DNA of 64,000 bases, taken from assembly GCF_028201475.1 (NCBI RefSeq), contig NZ_CP116383.1:620001-684000 (forward strand), in the 5' to 3' direction. Source of the stretch: Vibrio sp. SCSIO 43137 (lineage in GTDB: Bacteria > Pseudomonadota > Gammaproteobacteria > Enterobacterales > Vibrionaceae). The notes beneath the pieces were generated by a model. It was not told the origin of the DNA and ran no database searches. It worked only from the letters and a program-made list of their open reading frames with translations. This document shows, one piece after another, positions 59,801 to 64,000 of this stretch. Made by a program: the position numbers and the translations under genes. Positions within the stretch are counted from its first letter, which is position 1; the number at the start of each line of letters is the position of its first letter.

Positions 59801-59899
59801 TGTGAAACTGATTCATGTATTTGATAGGGTTGCTTTCTTAATGTGAACCTCATTCACTTTTTGTACATGACGATAAGTAATAATATAAATGTGATTCAT
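59801..59899 (+). promoter_or_regulatory. Porin promoter with operators C and D
   Basis: Operator C, GTGAAA-ctg-ATTCAT (59802-59816), and operator D, GTGAAC-ctc-ATTCAC (59843-59857), keep the same 7-base spacing between TGTGA and TCA. The promoter TTGTAC-N17-TATAAA (59861-59889) starts four bases after D, and a further GTGATTCAT sits just past the -10 at 59891-59899. C and D centres are 41 bp apart. Confidence 0.7.
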
Positions 59900-59954
59900 G
59901 TTTACTAAAAAGGAATGCAACGTTTCGTTGTGATGAAAATAACAATCAGGACCT

Positions 59955-61457
59955 ATGACCATGATTAGAAAAACGCCTCTTGCTCTCGCAACTACATTAT
60001 TAATACATCAGAGTGCTTTTGCTTCTGTCGAACAGTTTTTTCAGGATTCTTCGGTAGATTTGAAGTGGAAAGTAAACTACTACGATATCTCCGGTGAAAG
60101 TACGGCAAATATTCCGATTAAGAAACAAGAGTTATTGGCTCTGAACTCTAATCTGGCACCTATTTCGGGATTGCTACCAGACTCTGTTGATGCTCAGGTA
60201 AAAAGAGATATGAGTATTAAAGATTCGGGAACCTCCGTCTGGGTAAACTGGCATTCGGGCTGGTTACTTGATCATTTCGCCATAGAGCTGGAGACACAGG
60301 GAGCTGGTATCTTTGATCAGACTGGTGAGAATATTGTAACGGCAACGGCCACTTTACCTGTGGTTGGTCAGCAGACGATTCCGCAACGAGCTGACAACCC
60401 TTACTACTATATGCGTGATGCCGATGAAAATTTTATCGGAAAAATCGGCAATGCGAACCTACGACTGAAAGTGGGGGAAGAAGATGCTCATGTTCAGTTG
60501 GTCGCGGGTCGCTTTACCCCGACTATTTATGATCTGCTGCACCGTCCCGATGAGATTTATTACGGTATGCATCAGGTATATCAGGGGGCTTCTGTTCAGG
60601 GGCACTACAAATGGTCATGGGGTTCGGTTAACCCATGGTTTAACTACTTCACCGGTTTCAGCAGTGAGTACAACGAGGGAACCGTTGATTTTAAGGATGA
60701 CCTGAAAGACAACTTCAAAGGTGATTATCTGGACGGTAGTTACGATGAGATTTATAACATTGGTTTTCATACGGTTACCGACTATTTCACCAGTAGCGCA
60801 TCACTCTCTTACGCTGAAGATTATCTGAGTAACGGTATTATCGAAATTTACTCAGGTATTCCTTATTCACTATTAGGCTGGGGAGAAGCCTCAGAAGATG
60901 CGAAACACCGTATTAAGTACATGGTGAAGTATGGATTTGAAAAGGGTAAAGGGGTTAACAGTGACCATAAAACCGATGTCTGGGAAGCAGCTATCGGTGT
61001 TGAACATGGTAACTTCGACATTCTGACCGGGATAACCCAGATTGGTGATGAAAGCTTTGCCGGCTTTGATACACAAGATAATTCCAGTGCTGGCGGCGGC
61101 ACAGCTGTATGGGGGGATGTTGCCATACTTAACCCGTTTGACCGGGCCGGTCAACGCACCTATTTTGCTGTCGGAGGCTATAACCTTGATGGCTTTAATC
61201 TGCCGGGTTGGAGGGTTCAGGGTGTTATTGCCAGTGCCCACGATACAGACTTAGCTGAACTGTCCCTGAAAGATCGTCTGAAAACGCCGAAAGAGGATTA
61301 CACCGAAGTCAACCTGGACATTATCTACGGCAAAAACGGTTATCAGGGAGAAGGTATGAGTTATCTGCTGAAAATTGGTAAGGACAATAACTTTGACGCC
61401 TTTGGCTTTGGCTTCTTCGTTGAGTACAACGGTGATCTGACTAAGCTGATAGATTAA
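59955..61457 (+). CDS. Outer-membrane porin-like protein, substrate-specific (OprD-like)
   Basis: 500 aa. A Sec signal (MTMIRKTPLALATTLLIHQSAFA) is followed by alternating amphipathic beta strands, YYYMRDADENFIGKIGNANLRLKVG, VAGRFTPTIYDLLHRPDEI and DAFGFGFFVEYNG, as in OprD-type channels. The last residues are TKLID rather than the usual terminal aromatic residue of outer-membrane barrels. AGGA lies upstream of the ATG. Shared operators with the galactoside operon suggest it lets the same substrate through the outer membrane. The family call is tentative. Confidence 0.68.
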   Translation: MTMIRKTPLALATTLLIHQSAFASVEQFFQDSSVDLKWKVNYYDISGESTANIPIKKQELLALNSNLAPISGLLPDSVDAQVKRDMSIKDSGTSVWVNWHSGWLLDHFAIELETQGAGIFDQTGENIVTATATLPVVGQQTIPQRADNPYYYMRDADENFIGKIGNANLRLKVGEEDAHVQLVAGRFTPTIYDLLHRPDEIYYGMHQVYQGASVQGHYKWSWGSVNPWFNYFTGFSSEYNEGTVDFKDDLKDNFKGDYLDGSYDEIYNIGFHTVTDYFTSSASLSYAEDYLSNGIIEIYSGIPYSLLGWGEASEDAKHRIKYMVKYGFEKGKGVNSDHKTDVWEAAIGVEHGNFDILTGITQIGDESFAGFDTQDNSSAGGGTAVWGDVAILNPFDRAGQRTYFAVGGYNLDGFNLPGWRVQGVIASAHDTDLAELSLKDRLKTPKEDYTEVNLDIIYGKNGYQGEGMSYLLKIGKDNNFDAFGFGFFVEYNGDLTKLID

Positions 61458-61526
61458 AAGACGGAATCATCTGAACGGTTTGTTAGTTGGATAAGGCTGC
61501 CATTTTGGTGGCCTTACTTTTTCCGG

Positions 61527-62123
61527 TCAGGCTATAAAGCTGATCTTTGATAGCAAAACTAAAGCCAGCCCGATAAAAAACAGGCCGCTGATTTTGTGTA
61601 ACAACTGAATATTGACTTTAGCCAGCCATTTCCTGCCAGCGTAAATTCCCAGTAATGAAGTCGCCGTCAACGCCAATGTTGAGCCAATCCAAACCGATAC
61701 CGGTGAATAGGTGCTACTCATAGTGAATACCGCAAGTTGGGTTTTATCGCCTAGCTCAGCCAAAAAAATCATTATAAAAGTGGTGAGCAGAATTCCTCTC
61801 TTTTTGATCGGTTGGGAAAGATCACCAGCACTCTCTTCTTCATGGTTTGCGAATAGTGAATGCAAACTGAATACAATAAACAGTATCGCTGCTGCAAGAG
61901 TAACCCACTGTTGGGGTACCAGTTGAGATAGGTTGCTACCCAGAGTGACAGCAAACAGGTTAAGTAGACCGAATGCAGCGATAGCACCGAATGCAACAGG
62001 ACGGGTTTTGTGCCTGGATGCTAATGCCATACAGACTAACTGACTTTTATCTCCCATCTCAGCCAGAAATATGGCGGCAAAAACCGGCAGGGTTGATGAA
62101 AATAGTTCAGTGAAAAGGGTCAT
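61527..62123 (-). CDS. mneA: Manganese exporter of the TMEM165/GDT1 family (MneA-like)
   Basis: 198 aa, six membrane helices in two repeats, each with the family signature: EMGDKSQL (residues 22-29) and ELGDKTQL (about 121-128). Vibrio cholerae MneA, of this family, exports Mn2+; the name is transferred on that basis. It lies tail-to-tail with the porin gene and is followed upstream by a LysR gene on the same strand. A hairpin stands 22 bp upstream of the ATG. Confidence 0.85.
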   Translation of the reverse strand: MTLFTELFSSTLPVFAAIFLAEMGDKSQLVCMALASRHKTRPVAFGAIAAFGLLNLFAVTLGSNLSQLVPQQWVTLAAAILFIVFSLHSLFANHEEESAGDLSQPIKKRGILLTTFIMIFLAELGDKTQLAVFTMSSTYSPVSVWIGSTLALTATSLLGIYAGRKWLAKVNIQLLHKISGLFFIGLALVLLSKISFIA

Positions 62124-62144
62124 GGCTCTGTATTAATAATTAGC

Positions 62145-62184
62145 AGTAAAAAATTTCAGGACGCGAAGCGTATCATTTTTTACT
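62145..62184 (-). other. Hairpin in the leader of the mneA-like gene
   Basis: AGTAAAAAAT and ATTTTTTACT pair over 10 bp, with an inner ACGC-gaa-GCGT stem. It ends 22 bp before the start codon. It could be a terminator or control element; it does not match the yybP-ykoY manganese riboswitch as I know it. Confidence 0.5.
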
Positions 62185-62262
62185 AATGCAGGGGTAGTAG
62201 ATTGTGTAACAGGACTTGTATGCTCAAGTCGTCATCAAGATAGATGCTTTTCTGCGAAAACA

Positions 62263-62328
62263 GACTGGCCTGAGGTCAATGCAAAAACTTGCATCCAGTC
62301 AGGCACAGAGTGTATTTGCTCCGTGCCT
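62263..62328. other. Two adjacent structured stems between mneA-like and LysR genes
   Basis: Stem 1 stacks GACTGG/CCAGTC on ATGCAA/TTGCAT with a 10-base bulge on one side (62263-62300). Stem 2 is AGGCACAGAG against CTCCGTGCCT with one mismatch (62301-62328). Stem 2 lies 37 bp beyond the LysR stop and may be its terminator. No clear T run. Nothing else recognised in this 240-bp gap. Confidence 0.5.
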
Positions 62329-62364
62329 CTGGTTAATTTTTGTTACGGTGTAGTTTTGTACAGT

Positions 62365-63255
62365 TTATTTCTCGCTATTTAGCAAGTGATCAATAAAGGT
62401 TTTGACTTTATGGGGAGAAACCGTTGTACTTGGATAGACAACATAAAGCTCTGTCGACCAGGTATATTCCTCTAACAGGCTGACCAGTTCACCACGCGCT
62501 ATATACTCCTCAACCAGAAAGTCGAGAGCGCAGGAGATACCAACATCGTTGCGGGCCATCTCAATCAGCATAGATTCAGAGTCGGATCGGATGGTAGATT
62601 TCAGTTCAATAAACTCCTGAGAATTATCGGAAAAGTTAAACTGCCATTTATCTTTGGTTAAACAACTGCGGTAGTTCATACAGCGGTGCTGTTTCAGCTC
62701 AGAAGGCTGTTTGGGTTCCCCGTGAGTGGCGATATAGCCGGGAGAAGCAACTACCTGAGTGCCTAAGTCTTTTATCTTGCGGCATTTGTAGCTGCTGTCG
62801 GGGATAGCGCCGATATGAAAGGCGACATCAATATCATCCTTGAGCAGATCTTCGAGGGTGTAGCCATAGGTGACTTCTAGCTCCAGATGCGGATAATGCC
62901 GGGCAAAACGGCTTACTCTGGTCATCAAATCAATATCGTGTTCCAGTACAATAGGCAGGCGGATTTTCAGGGTACCGCTCAGGGTTTCGTTACTCTGGTC
63001 AAGAACGTCGTGACAATGCTTAATATCGTCGATAATTCTGGCGTAACTTTGGTAGAGATAGCGCCCCTGCTCAGTCAGCGAAAGGCTTCGGGTTGTGCGC
63101 TGGATAAGGGTACACTGAAGTTCATTTTCCAGCTGCCTGATCTGTTTACTGACCACAGATTTAGACAGAACAAGCTCGTCTGCAGCCTGTGAAAAAGAGT
63201 TGTACTTCACTACGGTATAGAAGGTGACCAACAGGTTCAGGTTAAGGTTCTTCAT
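62365..63255 (-). CDS. LysR-type transcription regulator
   Basis: 296 aa from ATG 63255, preceded by a perfect GGAGGAGG; the open frame to 63345 is not family-like. The helix-turn-helix is FSQAADELVLSKSVVSKQIRQLENELQ, followed by the substrate-like domain with IRLPIVLEHDIDLMTRVSRFARHYPHLELEVTYG. It belongs to the AaeR/CrgA-like LysR group. It is divergent from the adenosylhomocysteinase gene and could regulate it. Effector unknown. Confidence 0.9.
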   Translation of the reverse strand: MKNLNLNLLVTFYTVVKYNSFSQAADELVLSKSVVSKQIRQLENELQCTLIQRTTRSLSLTEQGRYLYQSYARIIDDIKHCHDVLDQSNETLSGTLKIRLPIVLEHDIDLMTRVSRFARHYPHLELEVTYGYTLEDLLKDDIDVAFHIGAIPDSSYKCRKIKDLGTQVVASPGYIATHGEPKQPSELKQHRCMNYRSCLTKDKWQFNFSDNSQEFIELKSTIRSDSESMLIEMARNDVGISCALDFLVEEYIARGELVSLLEEYTWSTELYVVYPSTTVSPHKVKTFIDHLLNSEK

Positions 63256-63548
63256 AATTCCTCCTCCAGCATAGGCACCGATTATACCGCACTGATTCAG
63301 CCAGTATGCGAGGCAGACTCCATGATTGTTCTTTTCAGGAAACACTTTGTTCTTTTGTGTGCATAATGTGCCCCTTTTTAGCCGTGCTTATTCGAAGCCA
63401 GATAAATCAAAGTAATAGACTCCTTGCTTAGAGATAAATCACATTATCGTTTTTGTGGGGAAACACTCTTTGCGATTATCTCTGTTTTTCCCTGCTCTCA
63501 CCTGACGCATTCTTTCTGCAACAGAAAACCCTTGCAGAGGAAATAACC
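63256..63548 (+). promoter_or_regulatory. Divergent LysR/adenosylhomocysteinase control region
   Basis: 293 bp without a gene. CTGCAA and TTGCAG pair around 10 bases at 63516-63537, the 3' arm touching the ribosome site AGAGGA (63536-63541) of the following gene. No SAH- or SAM-riboswitch consensus was recognised. Confidence 0.45.
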
Positions 63549-64000
63549 ATGACACAAACACCTTTCAACTCTCCGGAAAGCGGCTCATATGATGTGGCTG
63601 ATATTAGCTTAGCGCTGGAAGGGACCAAACGTATCGACTGGGCGAGAGCCCATATGCCAATTATGCGCAGCCTGACAGAAAGGCTGGAGAAGGAGAAACC
63701 TTTTGCCGGACTAACCATAGGGATCTGCCTGCACGTAGAAGCTAAGACAGGTGTCTGGATGGAGGCACTGACTAAAGGTGGTGCCAAGGTGGTTCTGACG
63801 GGATCTCCCGGCTCTACACAGGATGAAACCGCGGCGGCACTGGTGAAGGATTACGGGGTACATGTTTTCTCCCGTCGCGATGAGAGCTTTGAAGACCATA
63901 TGCGCTATTGTCAGAATGTGCTGAGCTTTAATCCGGATATTATCGCCGATAATGGTGCCGATCTGCATGAACTGGTATTTACCAACCCTGAGTTTACTCA
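63549..64000 (+). CDS. ahcY: S-adenosylhomocysteine hydrolase, N-terminal part (cut by window edge)
   Basis: The 150 codons visible encode MTQTPFNSPESGSYDVADISLALEG at the start, then IDWARAHMPIMRSLTERLE, GLTIGICLHVEAKTGVWMEAL and GSPGSTQDETAAAL, and the IIADNGADLHELV segment, as in SAHH. The enzyme reversibly splits SAH into adenosine and homocysteine using NAD. The IDWA..HMP..R pattern looks nearer to the shorter archaeal/Thermotoga-like forms than to the usual bacterial ones. Vibrios generally use Pfs/LuxS for this task. AGAGGA precedes the ATG. Confidence 0.88.
   Translation, partial: MTQTPFNSPESGSYDVADISLALEGTKRIDWARAHMPIMRSLTERLEKEKPFAGLTIGICLHVEAKTGVWMEALTKGGAKVVLTGSPGSTQDETAAALVKDYGVHVFSRRDESFEDHMRYCQNVLSFNPDIIADNGADLHELVFTNPEFT

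Noticed and set aside
54152..59857. The TGTGA...TCACA palindromes as CRP sites
   Set aside because: CRP needs a 6-base spacer; all four sites have 7. CRP may still act nearby, but these are better read as TetR operators.
62124..62364. A yybP-ykoY manganese riboswitch before the mneA-like gene
   Set aside because: I looked for the GGGGAGUAG core and its pairing partner on the minus strand; only an ACTACCCC-like stretch is present, without the 5' partner.
63256..63548. SAH or SAM riboswitch before ahcY
   Set aside because: No GAGG-GCGCUGC-type core or other known consensus is recognisable; only a small hairpin near the ribosome site.

Overview
The window looks like a chromosomal segment of a marine Vibrio-type gammaproteobacterium. 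Its housekeeping blocks keep the gammaproteobacterial order: queA-tgt-yajC-secD-secF, suhB/trmJ, iscRSUA-hscBA-fdx-iscX-pepB-ndk, rlmN-pilW-rodZ-ispG-hisS-yfgM-bamB-der, yfgJ/xseA, guaB-guaA. The protein sequences (OxyR, Tgt, IscR, AceA) are close to Vibrio forms as I recall them. No rRNA, tRNA or CRISPR array is visible.

Layout. 1-1.5 kb: peroxide defence (2-Cys peroxiredoxin, partial, divergent from oxyR). 1.5-5.2 kb: a long leader and the glyoxylate-shunt pair aceB-aceA. 5.2-31.7 kb: core genes for tRNA queuosine, the Sec accessory complex, Fe-S cluster assembly with two IscR operators, isoprenoid and tRNA charging genes, outer-membrane assembly and Der. 31.0-31.4 kb is a gene-free stretch holding eight GATC sites and a long imperfect inverted repeat. 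31.4-36.3 kb: yfgJ, xseA, guaBA. 36.36-37.85 kb: an intact IS50/Tn5-like insertion sequence flanked by a 10-bp duplication; it landed in the middle of what reads as the guaA terminator. 38-42.5 kb: acetate transporter, a pentapeptide/ion-channel fusion, a three-gene metal/Fe-S operon (UPF0251 regulator, NifX-like protein, NqrM-like protein) with palindromic operators, a universal stress protein, an SRAP protein and a small zinc ribbon.

42.8-52.6 kb is a signalling region: three chemoreceptors (Cache type, Aer-like PAS type, and one with a coiled-coil periplasmic region), an HD-GYP protein, an ArsR-type regulator divergent from a YraQ/ArsP-like permease, and a secreted protein made of two PilJ/NarX-like sensor repeats that is the likely operon partner of the third chemoreceptor.

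52.7-61.5 kb is the most interesting accessory block. A glycosyltransferase-like protein is divergent from an operon of alpha/beta hydrolase, GPH sugar symporter, GH36 alpha-galactosidase and TetR regulator, followed by an outer-membrane porin-like gene. The two control regions share four copies of an odd-spaced palindrome, TGTGA-N7-TCACA, which differs by one base in spacing from the CRP site. I infer one TetR-controlled galactoside uptake and breakdown regulon, possibly for a galactosyl-glycerol or galactolipid-derived substrate. The window ends with an MneA-type manganese exporter, a LysR regulator and the start of an S-adenosylhomocysteine hydrolase gene. All family calls are from reading the sequence; no database search was run.
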